A stretch of DNA of 64,000 bases, from NCBI RefSeq assembly GCF_947495825.1, contig NZ_CANMAH010000004.1, positions 62,001 to 126,000 on the forward strand, in the 5' to 3' direction. The position numbers were made by a program, and so were the translations under genes. The number at the start of each line of letters is the position of its first letter. Within the stretch, counting starts at the first letter, position 1. Below, one piece after another: positions 35,498-46,147 of this stretch. The stretch is from an uncultured Psychrobacter sp. Lineage in GTDB: Bacteria; Pseudomonadota; Gammaproteobacteria; Pseudomonadales; Moraxellaceae. The notes beneath the pieces were generated by a model. That model was not told the DNA's origin, made no database searches, and saw nothing but the letters and a program-made list of their open reading frames with translations.

Positions 35498-36103
35498 GAT
35501 GTATCTCCTTAACTATATGATTGTGTAGGATATCTTGTTACTAGATATTAAGTTAGTACTTCTGCTTAGTCAACTTACCACTACAAATATAAACTTCAAA
35601 AAACTTTTTCTTTAGATTCAATCACAAAGAATAATGTTAGTTAGACCTTATAGAGCAATTGATCGACGTCTCTGTACGGAATACGAAAGAATCATAAGGT
35701 ACATTCCATGCCCCGATACTACAGATTTATCAGCTTACCAGCGACTGATTTAGTCACTTTAAAAACAAAAGATTAGCTTCTAGATATGAGTGCATTAAAG
35801 GTAGGGAAATATGCGAGGTATGGGTCGGTTTGTTTGAATTAATAATAAGAAATTCTACTTAAAGAATTTCCCTAGCAAGTCTAATGAAGCAGTGCTTCGC
35901 TTTTACGTCACTTAGGTATCGTGCTTCGATGTCAACCTACTCAACTTATTGTATGTCTAATTGCGTGCAATTTTTTAATGAGCCCCAAAAACCAACCATA
36001 AAAAAAGAGCCACCAGATCAATCCAGCAGCTCTTTTTCGTACAATGTTATTAACTCAACTATGAACCATAGCTAAATGCTAGACTATAGCCGTAGCCTAC
36101 AAA
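35498..36103. other. Long intergenic region upstream of the repeat protein / downstream of tkt
   Basis: About 606 bases. It contains the promoter region of the repeat-protein gene and the tkt terminator at 36000-36038. A 63-codon frame at 35884-36075 overlaps that terminator and has no protein-like character. No RNA gene recognised, although the length leaves room for one. Confidence 0.4.
36000..36038 (-). terminator. Terminator of tkt
   Basis: AAAAAGAGC...GCTCTTTTT stem, with CCACCAG / CAGCAG partly pairing inside. On the minus strand it is followed by seven T and ATGG. Its sequence is closely related to the one at 32282. Confidence 0.9.
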
Positions 36104-38101
36104 TCAGACCAAACTATTTACCGCATTAACCACTGCATCCGCAGTAATACCAAACTCTTTATACAAGTCGCTGGCTGGTGCTGACTCGCCATAAGTAGTC
36201 ATGCCAATAACTTTACCATCAAGGCCGACGAACTTATACCAGTAGTCGATATGGGCCGCTTCGACAGCGACGCGAGCACGGATGTTAGCAGGTAATACCG
36301 CTTCACGATAGCTAGCATCTTGCTCCATAAAGATCTCTGCACAAGGCATAGAGACCACACGGACGCCAACGCCATTTTCGCTAAGTGTCTTATGCGCTTC
36401 CATAGCCAAGCCAACTTCTGAACCGGTAGCGATGATAATGGCTTGCAGCTCGCCTTTTTCTTTAGCTAGCACATAACCACCTTTAGCAATATTAGCGACT
36501 TGGCTTGTATCACGCGCTTGATGTGGCAGGCCTTGACGGCTAAAGATAAGTGCTGATGGATTATTTTCTGACTTAATCGCTTCTACCCATGCGCTAGCCG
36601 ATTCAGTTGCATCACAAGGACGCCATGTGCGCAAGTTCGGCGTGGTACGTAGGCTAGTCAATTGCTCGACTGGCTGGTGCGTTGGGCCATCTTCGCCCAG
36701 GCCGATTGAGTCGTGAGTGTAGACGTGGATGACACGCTGCTTCATTAATGCACCCATACGCACGGCATTACGCGCGTATTCCATAAACATCAAGAAAGTT
36801 GCCACGTAAGGGATAAAGCCGCCATGTAGCGCGATACCATTGGCGATAGCAGTCATACCAAACTCACGCACACCATAGTAGATATAGTTGCCGTCGCTGT
36901 CGGTCTCGATGCCTTTCGCACCTTTAAATAGCGTCAGGTTAGAACCTGCTAGATCCGCTGAACCGCCTAATAATTCTGGTAATAATGGCTGCAAGGTATT
37001 AATCGCATTTTGACTGGCTTTACGACTGGCGACATCACCGCCCGCTTCTTGAGTTTGCTGGATATAGTCCTTTGCTTGCTTATCAAAGTCAGCTGGTAAT
37101 TCGCCATTTAAGCGACGTAATAGCTCGCTTGCTAGCTCTGGGTAAGCCTTCTTGTAAGCTTCAAAGTCCGCATCCCAGTTCTTTTGTTGTACATCGCCTT
37201 TGGCTTTGGCATCCCACGCTTCATAGATTTCATCGTCTAATTCAAACGGTGCATGCTTCCAAGACAACGCATCACGAGTCAAAGCAATTTCATCATCACC
37301 AAGTGGCGCACCATGGCTAGCCGCTAAGCCTTGCTTGTTCGGGCTACCAGCGCCAATAGTGGTTTTGCAAATGATTAAGCTTGGTTTAGTGGTCTCTTTG
37401 ATCGCTTGCTCAGTGGCTTGCGTGATCGCATCGGTATCGTGACCATCAACACTGATAACTTGCCAGCCATACGCTTCAAAACGCGCTTGCGTATCATCAG
37501 TGAACCAGCCCTCGACATCACCATCGATAGAGATACCGTTATCATCATAAAAGAATACCAACTTGCCAAGACCTAGCGTGCCAGCGAGCGAGCAAACTTC
37601 GTGACTGATGCCTTCCATCAAGCAGCCATCACCTAAGAACGCATAGGTATGGTGGTCGACGATATTATGACCGTCACGATTAAACTGCGCGGCAAGGGTC
37701 TTTTCGGCGATAGCAAAGCCAACCGCGTTGGCGATGCCTTGACCTAGTGGACCAGTCGTGGTCTCTACGCCTGGGGTGTAGCCAAGTTCAGGATGGCCTG
37801 GGGTCTTTGAATGTAGCTGACGAAAGCCCTTTAGGTCATCGACGCTGACGTCATAGCCTGTTAGATGCAATAACGAATAGATAAGCATCGAGCCATGACC
37901 GTTCGATAACACAAAGCGATCGCGGTTGTGCCATTGCGGATCAGCAGGATTGTGCTTTAAAAACTTGCGCCACAGAACTTCAGCAATATCAGCCATGCCC
38001 ATCGGCGCACCTGGATGTCCAGAGTTGGCTTTTTGAACCGCATCAAACGACAGTACACGGATGGCATTGGCTAATTTACGTTCGTTAATTGGGGTGGGCA
38101 T
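36104..38101 (-). CDS. tkt: Transketolase
   Basis: The protein has 665 residues, as in E. coli TktA. It is a thiamine-diphosphate enzyme of the non-oxidative pentose phosphate pathway. Motifs are [12 protein letters not shown] (about 26-37), the ThDP/Mg motif [20 protein letters not shown] (about 153-172), DGHDTDAI (about 232), and the pyrimidine-domain [14 protein letters not shown] (about 465). [15 protein letters not shown] is near the C-terminus. It is monocistronic with a terminator and no linked pentose phosphate gene here. Confidence 0.97.
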   Translation of the reverse strand: MPTPINERKLANAIRVLSFDAVQKANSGHPGAPMGMADIAEVLWRKFLKHNPADPQWHNRDRFVLSNGHGSMLIYSLLHLTGYDVSVDDLKGFRQLHSKTPGHPELGYTPGVETTTGPLGQGIANAVGFAIAEKTLAAQFNRDGHNIVDHHTYAFLGDGCLMEGISHEVCSLAGTLGLGKLVFFYDDNGISIDGDVEGWFTDDTQARFEAYGWQVISVDGHDTDAITQATEQAIKETTKPSLIICKTTIGAGSPNKQGLAASHGAPLGDDEIALTRDALSWKHAPFELDDEIYEAWDAKAKGDVQQKNWDADFEAYKKAYPELASELLRRLNGELPADFDKQAKDYIQQTQEAGGDVASRKASQNAINTLQPLLPELLGGSADLAGSNLTLFKGAKGIETDSDGNYIYYGVREFGMTAIANGIALHGGFIPYVATFLMFMEYARNAVRMGALMKQRVIHVYTHDSIGLGEDGPTHQPVEQLTSLRTTPNLRTWRPCDATESASAWVEAIKSENNPSALIFSRQGLPHQARDTSQVANIAKGGYVLAKEKGELQAIIIATGSEVGLAMEAHKTLSENGVGVRVVSMPCAEIFMEQDASYREAVLPANIRARVAVEAAHIDYWYKFVGLDGKVIGMTTYGESAPASDLYKEFGITADAVVNAVNSLV

Positions 38102-38328
38102 AGAGTGTCCTAATATTCAAATGAGAAGTATGGAGGATAAGAGGAAGATCGATTAAACAATAGAAAAAGCGCAATAAGTACTCTTAAACATAAGGTATTT
38201 ATTTAAGCTGCAATATTAACATATTTGCTATGAGGCAAGCCAAAAACGACATCATAAAATCGTTTGTATTTAACTTATGGCTTATATTGGTTTTGTCAAA
38301 CAACCTTTAATAATCGGCTAAAAGTAAT

Positions 38329-38358
38329 AAATGACAAGTTATCATGCTAACTTGCCAT
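38329..38358 (-). terminator. Possible weak terminator after serS
   Basis: AATGACAAGTTA pairs with TAACTTGCCATT (one mismatch) around a six-base loop, 20 bases past the serS stop. The T-tract is poor (ATTTATT), so function as a terminator is only likely. Confidence 0.5.
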
Positions 38359-38377
38359 TACTACAGTAAAACATTTA

Positions 38378-39664
38378 TTAAGCTGATATAGTCTCAGCAC
38401 CGCCCATAAACGGACGCAATACTTCTGGAATGGTAATACTACCATCAGCGTTCTGATAATTTTCCATCACTGCAAGTAATGTACGACCAACAGCCAGACC
38501 TGAGCCATTTAGCGTATGCGCAAGACTGGTCTGCTTGCCGTCTTTAACCCGCGTACCCATACGGCGTGCTTGGAAGTCACCGCAGTTTGAGCAACTTGAG
38601 ATTTCACGATAGGTGTCTTGGCTCGGCAACCATACTTCGATGTCATATGTTTTTTGTGCGGCAAAGCCCATATCACCAGTACATAATTTGACCGTGCGAT
38701 ATGGTAGATTGAGCTGCTGCAAAATATCTTCGGCCTGTCCTGTCATCGCTTCTAATAGCTCATCTGACTGCTCAGCTGAGGCAATATTGACCATCTCAAC
38801 TTTTTCAAACTGATGCTGACGGATGAGACCACGGGTATCACGGCCATGTGAGCCTGCTTCACTACGAAAACAAGGCGTATGCGCGGTAAACTTCAATGGT
38901 AGCTCTTTGATATCTAAGCGCTCGCCGCGTACCAAGTTGGTCATCGGCACTTCCGCCGTTGGAATGAGGTAAAAATCCATCTCATCGTTATTAGTATGAT
39001 TGGTCAGTTTAAACAAATCATCTTCAAACTTCGGCAGCTGACCTGTGCCTTTTAGGCTCTCGCTATTGACAATATAAGGCACATAGGTCTCAGTGTAGCC
39101 GTACTTAATGGTATGGGTATTTAGCATAAACTGAATCAAGGCGCGGTGAAGCTGTGCAAGCTGGCCTTTCAACACATTAAAGCGACTACCAGTGAGCTTT
39201 GTTGCTGCTTCAAAATCGAGCATATCAAGCGTCTCACCGATATGAGTATGGTCTTGAATCTCAAAATCAAACTCACGCGGGGTCCCCCAAGTGCGTACTT
39301 CAACGTTATCATCTTCTGAGGTCCCGACAGGCACATCTGCTGCTGGGATATTCGGGATTTGCAAAGCAGCTTGGTTGATGCGCTCTTGTAGAGTGCGCAG
39401 CTCGTCTTCAGCGACTTTAATCTCACTACTGACACTTTGCATTTGGGCCAATAGCTCGCTGGCATCTTCACCTGATTTTTTTAGCGCGCCCACTTGTTTT
39501 GCACCTGCATTACGGCGCGATTGCAACTCTTCGGTCTTAACTTGTAGCGATTTACGCTCAGCTTCGATGCTTTGCCAAAAGGCCATGTCAAGCTCGTAGC
39601 CACGAGTGGCAAGTTGTTGCTGTAAATCGCTTAAGTCGCCGCGCAAGAGTTTTGGATCAATCAT
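38378..39664 (-). CDS. serS: Seryl-tRNA synthetase
   Basis: The protein has 428 residues. It charges tRNA-Ser (and tRNA-Sec where present) with serine. The first ~110 residues form the antiparallel coiled-coil tRNA-binding arm. The class II catalytic core has TAEVPMTNL (about 235), motif 2 [20 protein letters not shown] (about 265-284), and motif 3 [19 protein letters not shown] (about 385-403). The serine tRNA(TGA) gene lies about 13 kb away. The gene is monocistronic. Confidence 0.97.
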   Translation of the reverse strand: MIDPKLLRGDLSDLQQQLATRGYELDMAFWQSIEAERKSLQVKTEELQSRRNAGAKQVGALKKSGEDASELLAQMQSVSSEIKVAEDELRTLQERINQAALQIPNIPAADVPVGTSEDDNVEVRTWGTPREFDFEIQDHTHIGETLDMLDFEAATKLTGSRFNVLKGQLAQLHRALIQFMLNTHTIKYGYTETYVPYIVNSESLKGTGQLPKFEDDLFKLTNHTNNDEMDFYLIPTAEVPMTNLVRGERLDIKELPLKFTAHTPCFRSEAGSHGRDTRGLIRQHQFEKVEMVNIASAEQSDELLEAMTGQAEDILQQLNLPYRTVKLCTGDMGFAAQKTYDIEVWLPSQDTYREISSCSNCGDFQARRMGTRVKDGKQTSLAHTLNGSGLAVGRTLLAVMENYQNADGSITIPEVLRPFMGGAETISA

Positions 39665-40195
39665 AATAGTTGCCTGTAACGCTAAAAGTGAGTAAAAAAT
39701 ATAAAGGAAAAGTAATAGGCGGGCCAGTCTAGCTTTGATACCTCGCTCAACCCTATTACTTGGTTATGAGAGCCTGTTTTTCATGAGAATATATTGTAGC
39801 CGCTATAATACCAAGACCCAGTAGCTTTGACCATATTGCAACCCTGTCTAATCGGTATTTCGACCATTTTTTAGCTAAGTTTTCGTTATAACTGTTAGGG
39901 ATTATGACGTATTATCATCAGCATACTTGCTGTAGTAAGCGAATACACCATAATTTTAAATTACCCTGTTTACATTTTAAGATTACTATTTAACCAAGTA
40001 AGCTGCAAATACCAGCGTTCATGCCATTTATATGACATCTATCAGTGAACAGACTTGCTTATATGTTTCATTTAAGAGTACTTTTCGGTAAGATAAGCGC
40101 ATACCTTTATTCCACTTCTAGCCAAGTGCGGTATAGTTGCCTTGCTCTGGCGATTTAAACCCCACGCTTTTAATATAAGTATTTGAGAAACCTTT
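39665..40195. other. Divergent intergenic region, serS / YcxB-type gene
   Basis: About 531 bases, AT-rich. No T-box or other leader structure for serS was recognised and no RNA gene seen. The downstream gene start lacks a strong ribosome site. Confidence 0.4.
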
Positions 40196-40858
40196 ATGGC
40201 CCTGTACCCCTACACGCTCCAACCTGTCGCCTTAAACCTAACTGAGGCTGAATTTCATCAAGCACAGTATGAACTGTTTGCCAGTGCCAGTCCCTCTTTT
40301 GGTTTATCGAGTTTTAAAACCAAAGAATGGATCATTATGGCGGTGGTCGTGATATTAGCGATTGCTGGATTGGTCTTTGTTACAGGCTACTCTACTATTA
40401 TTTTTTGGTTGATGCTGGTTGCAGTCGTGATTTACTTATTGGCTCGTACCCTTGGCTTTAAATGGTATGTCAAAAGAGAGTTTGAAAAGCAAGTGGCCGA
40501 GCAAGAGATGCCAGATGAGATGCGCCAGATGAAATTAGGCGTACAAAAGCACGGTCTAGTCATGGCAATGCCGAGCAATCAACCTGACTTGATGAGCAAC
40601 AATAAGATGCGTGGTATGCAAATGCGAGCGGGTGCCACTCAGCAAGCGGTGATTCCATGGACTGCGGTCAAAAGCTGGGACGAGACTGATGACTATATCT
40701 TTATGATGTTTGAAATGAAGGGGCAACAAGGTAGCCAAATCGTACCCAAACGTTTACAAGCACAGAAGTTCCCTATTGATACTGTCCGTCAGCATTTACA
40801 AGAAGTCGTTCCAATACGCGGCTTAAATCCTGAAAGCCTACAACCGCCTTCAAAGTAA
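40196..40858 (+). CDS. YcxB family membrane protein
   Basis: The protein has 220 residues. Two adjacent transmembrane segments (about 48-85: IIMAVVVILAIAGLVFVTGY and WLMLVAVVIYLLA) are followed by a soluble C-terminal region with IPWTAVKSWDETDDYIFMMF (about 150-170) and IVPKRLQAQKFP, typical of YcxB-like proteins. The C-terminal part resembles a PH-like fold exposed to the cytoplasm. The function of the family is not established. ATG 40196 follows AGAAACCTTT, a weak ribosome site. Confidence 0.8.
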   Translation: MALYPYTLQPVALNLTEAEFHQAQYELFASASPSFGLSSFKTKEWIIMAVVVILAIAGLVFVTGYSTIIFWLMLVAVVIYLLARTLGFKWYVKREFEKQVAEQEMPDEMRQMKLGVQKHGLVMAMPSNQPDLMSNNKMRGMQMRAGATQQAVIPWTAVKSWDETDDYIFMMFEMKGQQGSQIVPKRLQAQKFPIDTVRQHLQEVVPIRGLNPESLQPPSK

Positions 40859-41097
40859 GGTTTTATAGAATCAATCATAGCATTATATTTATCAAACTTA
40901 ACTAATGATTCACGTTTTGCTATTATTATAATCATTACAGGGTATGGCGCTGTGATTGTTCTATTTGCTTTTTGGGATATGTTTACTGTATTTTTAAAGT
41001 CCTATTGAAGTAAAGCGTTTAAGTATAAATGGAATAACTTGCTATACTTTTACTTTATAATCCACATAATCTACACTCACACTATAAGGATAATATT

Positions 41098-41583
41098 ATG
41101 AGTAATACCAATAATGCAACTAACCAAATCGGCCTAGAAAAAGCAGATATGAGCGAAGTAATCACCAAGCTCAACAGCTTATTATCAAGCTATCATATGT
41201 TTTATATCAACGTTCGCGGTTACCACTGGAACGTAAAAGGTGAGCACTTCTTCACCCTACATCCTCAGTTTGAAGAACTATATACTAGCTTACAGGTAGA
41301 AATCGACGAGATCGCTGAGCGTATTTTGACATTAGGTGGTACGCCACTCCATGCTTATAGCGACTTTGCTCAGCACACCAGTATTCCTGAAGATAAGAAT
41401 GTTAAAGACGGTAATGCTTGTGTGAAAGGCGTGGTGACTGGTTTGCAATCTCTTATTGAAGAGCAACGTGACGTATCAGCACTAGCTGAACAAGCTGAAG
41501 ATCAAGGTACCGCTGACTTAGTAGATGAATATGTACAGCAGCAAGAAAAACTGATCTGGATGTATAACGCTTTTTTAGGTTAA
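41098..41583 (+). CDS. Dps family protein (paralogue 2)
   Basis: The protein has 161 residues. It has the Dps ferroxidase pattern: His in VRGYHWNVKGEHFF (about 40-53), FEELYTSLQVEIDEIAERIL (about 59-78) and GGTPLHAYSDF. It is clearly a different lineage from the Dps at 18557. Such paralogues often differ in expression (oxidative stress, iron, stationary phase), which the sequence does not show. AAGGAT precedes ATG 41098. It converges on the DUF2057 gene across a shared terminator. Confidence 0.92.
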   Translation: MSNTNNATNQIGLEKADMSEVITKLNSLLSSYHMFYINVRGYHWNVKGEHFFTLHPQFEELYTSLQVEIDEIAERILTLGGTPLHAYSDFAQHTSIPEDKNVKDGNACVKGVVTGLQSLIEEQRDVSALAEQAEDQGTADLVDEYVQQQEKLIWMYNAFLG

Positions 41584-41610
41584 TAAACTGACTAGAATAT
41601 AAAAACTCAT

Positions 41611-41643
41611 AAAAAAGGCACCTATCATTAGGTGCTTTTTTTA
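41611..41643. terminator. Bidirectional terminator between dps paralogue 2 and the DUF2057 gene
   Basis: AGGCACCTA pairs with TAGGTGCTT (one G-U), with A- and T-runs on both sides. Confidence 0.9.
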
Positions 41644-41685
41644 TCGCTTATCTTACAAAAATTATTATTTTACAAAAACCATGCT

Positions 41686-42393
41686 CTATTTTTGAATCCA
41701 TTGACGCATTTTCTCGCGCTCAGCAGGTGTGGCGTTAAGCCAAATCTGCATGAAACTATCGAGGGTATTTACAGACTGTGTTGTAGTGGTAGAGCTTACC
41801 GTACCAGTGTTCACTCTATGCTGAGCGGTCACTGCCTGTGGTGTACTTGGCTGTTCTATTGCAGCGATAGCACGCTGATTCTGTAGCTCAGCATTGCTAC
41901 TACCACCGAATACGCCACCTAGAGCCTTTCCGATACCTGAAAGTAACCCACCTTTATTACCGCCGAGGCTTTGTTGACTTGCAACCACTGTATCATTATT
42001 CAGTATAGCTAGCGTGGGACGTTCAGCATACTCTTTGGCAGCTTCATAGTCTTCTGGCTGATTGGACATGGCCAAACGGTATGTTTGATTGTCGGCCAAT
42101 TCTGCTGTTATGCTGATGTTACCTGAACGCAGATAGTCATGCTGATCCCGAGGTAATTTATATAAACGATCGTATTTAGCAGTAATGGCATGCTGGCCTG
42201 GCTGTAGAGTAAACGTCTTCGTTAGGGGTTGAAAGGCACTTTGTTTGACTTCTTGCCCATTGATAGCCGTTACTTTGATATGATCATCAACGTTTAGAGT
42301 AACCGCTGCATGTGAGAGCATAGATACCGAACCTATACTAACGAATAGCGTACTAATGGTCATTTTCTTGAGCAAAGAGGCAGAGATTTTCAT
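41686..42393 (-). CDS. DUF2057 (YccT-like) exported protein
   Basis: The protein has 235 residues. A Sec signal peptide covers about residues 1-29 (ending MLSHA-A). The mature N-terminal half has LNVDDHIKVTAINGQEV and LQPGQHAITAKYDRLY, features of DUF2057 beta-rich periplasmic proteins. The C-terminal part is Ser/Thr/Gln-rich with a glycine stretch (SLGGNKGGLLSGIGKALGG, about 143-161) and ends in WLNATPAEREKMRQWIQK. In enterobacteria YccT has been linked to curli control; whether that carries over is doubtful. Single gene. Confidence 0.8.
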   Translation of the reverse strand: MKISASLLKKMTISTLFVSIGSVSMLSHAAVTLNVDDHIKVTAINGQEVKQSAFQPLTKTFTLQPGQHAITAKYDRLYKLPRDQHDYLRSGNISITAELADNQTYRLAMSNQPEDYEAAKEYAERPTLAILNNDTVVASQQSLGGNKGGLLSGIGKALGGVFGGSSNAELQNQRAIAAIEQPSTPQAVTAQHRVNTGTVSSTTTTQSVNTLDSFMQIWLNATPAEREKMRQWIQK

Positions 42394-42492
42394 AAGACAT
42401 CCTATCCACGATAAAAAATTTGGTGAGAAAATTAACAGTTATAGCGTTAAGCTATCTATCTTTAATAAGCTTTCTTTAGTGAGTTTTGACAT

Positions 42493-43296
42493 CTAAAAAT
42501 CTAAGGGTATTGTATGATTGTCATTATTTGCCGCTTCACTGTCTTCATGGGCTTCTTGAGCGATATCAGCAAGCTCGGCGGCAAGCGTTTGCTCATCAAT
42601 AGTACGGAGTGCATCACTTATGACTGCTTTTGATATATTGCTACGTCCAAGATTAGAAAACATTGGCTGAATATAATTTAGTACTTCCATCATCGCCCCG
42701 ATACGATGCGGACCTTCGGTAAGCAAATGGTCAATGATACGCTGATCGAACTGCCAACCTCGCCTACGCAAAATAGATTGAAGTAGTGCTTGACGATCTG
42801 CTAACTCATGACCATTAGGCACTTTAAAAGTAGGCGCTTGCGCTAAACGTGTCAATAAATCAGTCAGCTGAAACGGCAGCTCACTGGCTGGCCTATTAGC
42901 AGCAAATAGTAGCTGACGCTGCCCTTCTCGGCTACGGTTTATCAAATGAAATAGTGCTTCTTGCCATTGACTGCTATCTTCTAGTACTTCCAAATCATCA
43001 ATAGCGATAAGATCAAAGTTTTCTAAAGACGACAGCACGTGGACATCAGTATGAATCAACTCATTAAGCGACAAACAAATTGCTGTCTTGTCCATCTCAA
43101 TAAACGACTCACAAATAGCCGACAGTAGGTGGGATTTGCCAGTAGCAGGGCTGCCAAATAAGTACAACTGTCCTATCAGGCCGACATGTAGTTGCCGCAC
43201 TGCATCAATAATCGACATCCAACCTGGACCTGCAAAGTCACTGAGACTTGCATCGTGTTTAATGTCCAAATTAAGACTTAGCTGTGCTTCTGCCAT
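42493..43296 (-). CDS. hda: DnaA-related AAA+ protein, Hda-like regulatory inactivator
   Basis: The protein has 267 residues. It starts with QLSLNL (residues 5-10), a beta-clamp-binding motif as in E. coli Hda. The AAA+ region has Walker A GSPATGKSH (about 49-57), Walker B LIAIDDLEVL (about 95) and sensor I LLFAANRP (about 129), and arginines in DLLTRLAQAP. It lacks the DnaA DNA-binding domain IV. Hda with the DNA-loaded clamp triggers ATP hydrolysis by DnaA after replication starts. The Asp/Asn-rich C-terminal tail of about 30 residues is longer than usual. The permease gene lies upstream. Confidence 0.88.
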   Translation of the reverse strand: MAEAQLSLNLDIKHDASLSDFAGPGWMSIIDAVRQLHVGLIGQLYLFGSPATGKSHLLSAICESFIEMDKTAICLSLNELIHTDVHVLSSLENFDLIAIDDLEVLEDSSQWQEALFHLINRSREGQRQLLFAANRPASELPFQLTDLLTRLAQAPTFKVPNGHELADRQALLQSILRRRGWQFDQRIIDHLLTEGPHRIGAMMEVLNYIQPMFSNLGRSNISKAVISDALRTIDEQTLAAELADIAQEAHEDSEAANNDNHTIPLDF

Positions 43297-43617
43297 GAAT
43301 CATCAACTCGTTTTGCATCGCACAAAAAAAAGAAAACACCACATGATAAACGACTTTCTTTTAACTGGCTTAAATACTGTGTAACATGAATTTGCTGCTA
43401 TTGACCATGACTCTTTTAACTGACGTCTTGTTAGCGAACATCTCTTTTAAAAAGCCTTAGACAAGCAACTGCTCTAGTCAATACTGCGCCTATATATAAC
43501 ATATTTATAAAATGACTGACAACTCTTTTACTCACTAACCTACATTAACCACTCATCTATGAGCTACTATCTGACCAGCGCTATCAATGTAGGCTATAAG
43601 CTGCAATATTGTATGAC
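43297..43617. other. Intergenic region between hda and the permease gene
   Basis: About 321 bases between two minus-strand genes, so hda probably has its own promoter here. No terminator, RNA gene or repeat recognised. Confidence 0.35.
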
Positions 43618-44724
43618 TTATCTTTTTTCAAATAAGTTTAACTGCTTGCGTCCCTTATACAAGTCAGTAGAACGGTAATAATCATATAAATGATGAAACA
43701 ATACGTTGAGTACAGCGGATACGGGCAAAGCAATCAACATACCGACGAACCCTAACAGACTTGCGCCTGCCAATACTGCAAATATGACCCATAGTGGTGA
43801 CAAGCCAATCTTATCCCCTAATAATAAGGGCTGTAGAATATAACCTTCTGCCGCTTGGCCTACCAAAAACGCCCCCACTATCAAAGACAAATATGTCCAA
43901 TTTAAACCAAACTGGAATAGACAAGCGATAATAGCAGCAATAAAACCAAGCCCAAAGCCTAGATAAGGGACAAAGCTTGCGATACCTGCGCCCATACCAA
44001 TGATTATACCAAGCTCAAGCCCAATCAATTGTAACTGTACAGCATAAATGATTCCTAATAGTACCATGACCAGTAACTGACCTTTGATAAAAGCCATCAA
44101 TGCACGATCACACTCTTGAGCAATCTCGACGACCGTCTTGCAATAAGCAGCAGGAATAGCGACTTTCCAGCTAAGCAAACGTTTGTCCCAATTAAACAAA
44201 AAGTAAAAGGTCAAAATGGGGACTAGCACGATAAGTCCAGCACTATTAATAAAATTCATACTTGAGGCGATTATTTGACTCATCCAAGTACTGGCGTCCG
44301 AAAACCTATAATGCGTTTGCATATAGTCCATTAATGTCTCAGACAACCCTTTTGCCTCTAACTCTGGTAGGCGATAACGAGTATTGGCACTAAACCATTC
44401 GCGCACAACCTCATCATACCATCTCAAAATCTTGGGTAGATACTCCCAAGCAGCTTGTAGTTGATGCCATAATGTTGGCACAATCCACCAAAGTACCAGT
44501 ATCATACTTAACGTCAATATGGCATAGACAATGATGATTGCTATCCAGCGTCTAACATACTTTGATAAACGTTTGACCAATGGATTTAATAAATACGCCA
44601 ATATAAAAGCAATTACGAACGGTATAATGACCGGTATCATTAAATACAACAAAAATAGGGTTATGACAATAGCAACGACGATAAATAAGCGCCGAAAAAA
44701 TGGATCTATCGGTTGGTTTATCAT
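43618..44724 (-). CDS. AI-2E family transporter (PerM-like permease)
   Basis: The protein has 368 residues from the ATG at 44724 (MINQPIDPFFRR); a TTG three codons upstream is also open. It has about seven or eight membrane helices: two near the N-terminus, a long extracytoplasmic-like segment (about 95-150) and a C-terminal block with GIIIGMGAGIASFVPYLGFG (about 240-259). The family is called AI-2E after TqsA, but many members are Na+/H+ antiporters or of unknown role. In many gammaproteobacteria a PerM gene adjoins hda, as here. Confidence 0.88.
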   Translation of the reverse strand: MINQPIDPFFRRLFIVVAIVITLFLLYLMIPVIIPFVIAFILAYLLNPLVKRLSKYVRRWIAIIIVYAILTLSMILVLWWIVPTLWHQLQAAWEYLPKILRWYDEVVREWFSANTRYRLPELEAKGLSETLMDYMQTHYRFSDASTWMSQIIASSMNFINSAGLIVLVPILTFYFLFNWDKRLLSWKVAIPAAYCKTVVEIAQECDRALMAFIKGQLLVMVLLGIIYAVQLQLIGLELGIIIGMGAGIASFVPYLGFGLGFIAAIIACLFQFGLNWTYLSLIVGAFLVGQAAEGYILQPLLLGDKIGLSPLWVIFAVLAGASLLGFVGMLIALPVSAVLNVLFHHLYDYYRSTDLYKGRKQLNLFEKR

Positions 44725-45079
44725 TAAGGACAATCCTACAATTAATCTGATTTAAAATGATAACGTTACTAACGTCTTAGTATGTCATTTATTAAATAAC
44801 TTTACTTTAGCAGCCATCATTAGTACGTTAATTTTATAATTACTTATGCGTCTTATTATCGCAAAGTACAGTAAAAAAGCAGTCATTTTTTGTGTCTTAG
44901 CTTTTTATTGATGACTTATAACGAATCTTGGCTAAATATTGGTAAGTTGCTTTGCGAGTATGGTCTATTTTTGGGTATAATGCGCGCACTACATTTAGAT
45001 TCTGTAATACTGACTGCAACTATTCATTTTGATGAATAACTTCAATGATTGATTCCAATTATCTATCCCCAATTGTGAG
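44725..45079. other. Divergent intergenic region, permease / purM
   Basis: About 355 bases, AT-rich, holding the purM promoter at 44952-44981. No PurR-type operator or RNA element was recognised. Confidence 0.4.
44952..44981 (+). promoter_or_regulatory. Probable promoter of purMN
   Basis: -35-like TTGCGA (44952-44957), 18-base spacer, consensus -10 TATAAT (44976-44981), about 100 bases before purM. Confidence 0.5.
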
Positions 45080-46147
45080 ATGACTATGAGTGACAAGCCT
45101 TCTTTAAGCTACAAAGATGCCGGCGTTGATATTGATGCAGGCGATGCGTTGGTTCAACGAATCAAATCCGTAGCAAAAGCCACTACACGCCCTGAAGTTG
45201 TGGGTGGTCTAGGCGGTTTCGGCGCGTTATGTCGTATTCCGACAGGGTACACTTCTCCGCTACTCGTATCCGGTACTGACGGTGTTGGTACTAAGCTCAA
45301 ATTGGCGTTACAACTAAACCGTCATGACACTATTGGCATTGATTTGGTCGCCATGTGTGTTAATGATTTATTAGTATGCGGTGCAGAGCCGTTATTCTTT
45401 TTAGATTATTATGCGACTGGTAAACTAGATGTTGACGTGGCGGCAACTGTGGTCACAGGCATCGGTGATGGTTGCAAACTTGCCAACTGCGCACTTATCG
45501 GTGGCGAAACGGCTGAGATGCCAGGCATGTATCAAGATGATGATTATGATTTGGCGGGTTTCTGTGTCGGCGTGGTCGAAGAAAGTGAGGTCATCACAGG
45601 CAAAAACGTCAGCGAAGGCGACGTGCTGATCGCTCTTGCCTCAAGTGGCGCGCACTCAAACGGCTATTCTCTTGTACGTAAAGTCATTGAGGTAAGCGAT
45701 GTTGATGTCACTAACAGTGATGAGCAGCTGGACGGCCAGCCTATCCAAGATGCTTTAATGGCACCGACTCGTATCTATGTCAAGGCTATTAAAGCTTTGC
45801 AAGATACGCTTGGTAGCTCGGCTTTACATGCCATGTCTCACATTACTGGTGGCGGTTTAACAGACAATCTACCACGCGTATTACCAGATAACTTGGCCGC
45901 TAGCATTGACACAAATAGCTGGCAATTCTCAGAGCTATTCACTTGGCTACAAACCCAAGGTAATATCGAGCAAAGCGAGATGTATCGTACCTTTAACTGC
46001 GGTGTTGGTTTTGTCGTCGTGGTACCAAAAGACAAAGCTGATATCGCTATTAAGACTCTAAATGATGCTGGCGAAACAGCATGGCAGTTAGGCGAAATGG
46101 TCGAGCGTGGCTCTGACAACAGTGCGGACGCAGTGGTGTACCGTTAA
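45080..46147 (+). CDS. purM: Phosphoribosylformylglycinamidine cyclo-ligase (AIR synthetase)
   Basis: The protein has 355 residues. It closes the imidazole ring in purine synthesis (FGAM + ATP to AIR). Motifs are [20 protein letters not shown] near the N-terminus, [14 protein letters not shown] (about 63-76), [20 protein letters not shown] (about 89-108), [11 protein letters not shown] (about 141), and [16 protein letters not shown] (about 255). ATG 45080 and ATG 45086 are both possible starts. The stop codon overlaps the purN start in TAATG, so the pair is translationally coupled. Confidence 0.97.
   Translation: MTMSDKPSLSYKDAGVDIDAGDALVQRIKSVAKATTRPEVVGGLGGFGALCRIPTGYTSPLLVSGTDGVGTKLKLALQLNRHDTIGIDLVAMCVNDLLVCGAEPLFFLDYYATGKLDVDVAATVVTGIGDGCKLANCALIGGETAEMPGMYQDDDYDLAGFCVGVVEESEVITGKNVSEGDVLIALASSGAHSNGYSLVRKVIEVSDVDVTNSDEQLDGQPIQDALMAPTRIYVKAIKALQDTLGSSALHAMSHITGGGLTDNLPRVLPDNLAASIDTNSWQFSELFTWLQTQGNIEQSEMYRTFNCGVGFVVVVPKDKADIAIKTLNDAGETAWQLGEMVERGSDNSADAVVYR

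Noticed and set aside
35884..36075. 63-codon plus-strand frame before tkt
   Set aside because: It runs through the tkt terminator hairpin, has no ribosome site and no protein-like composition.
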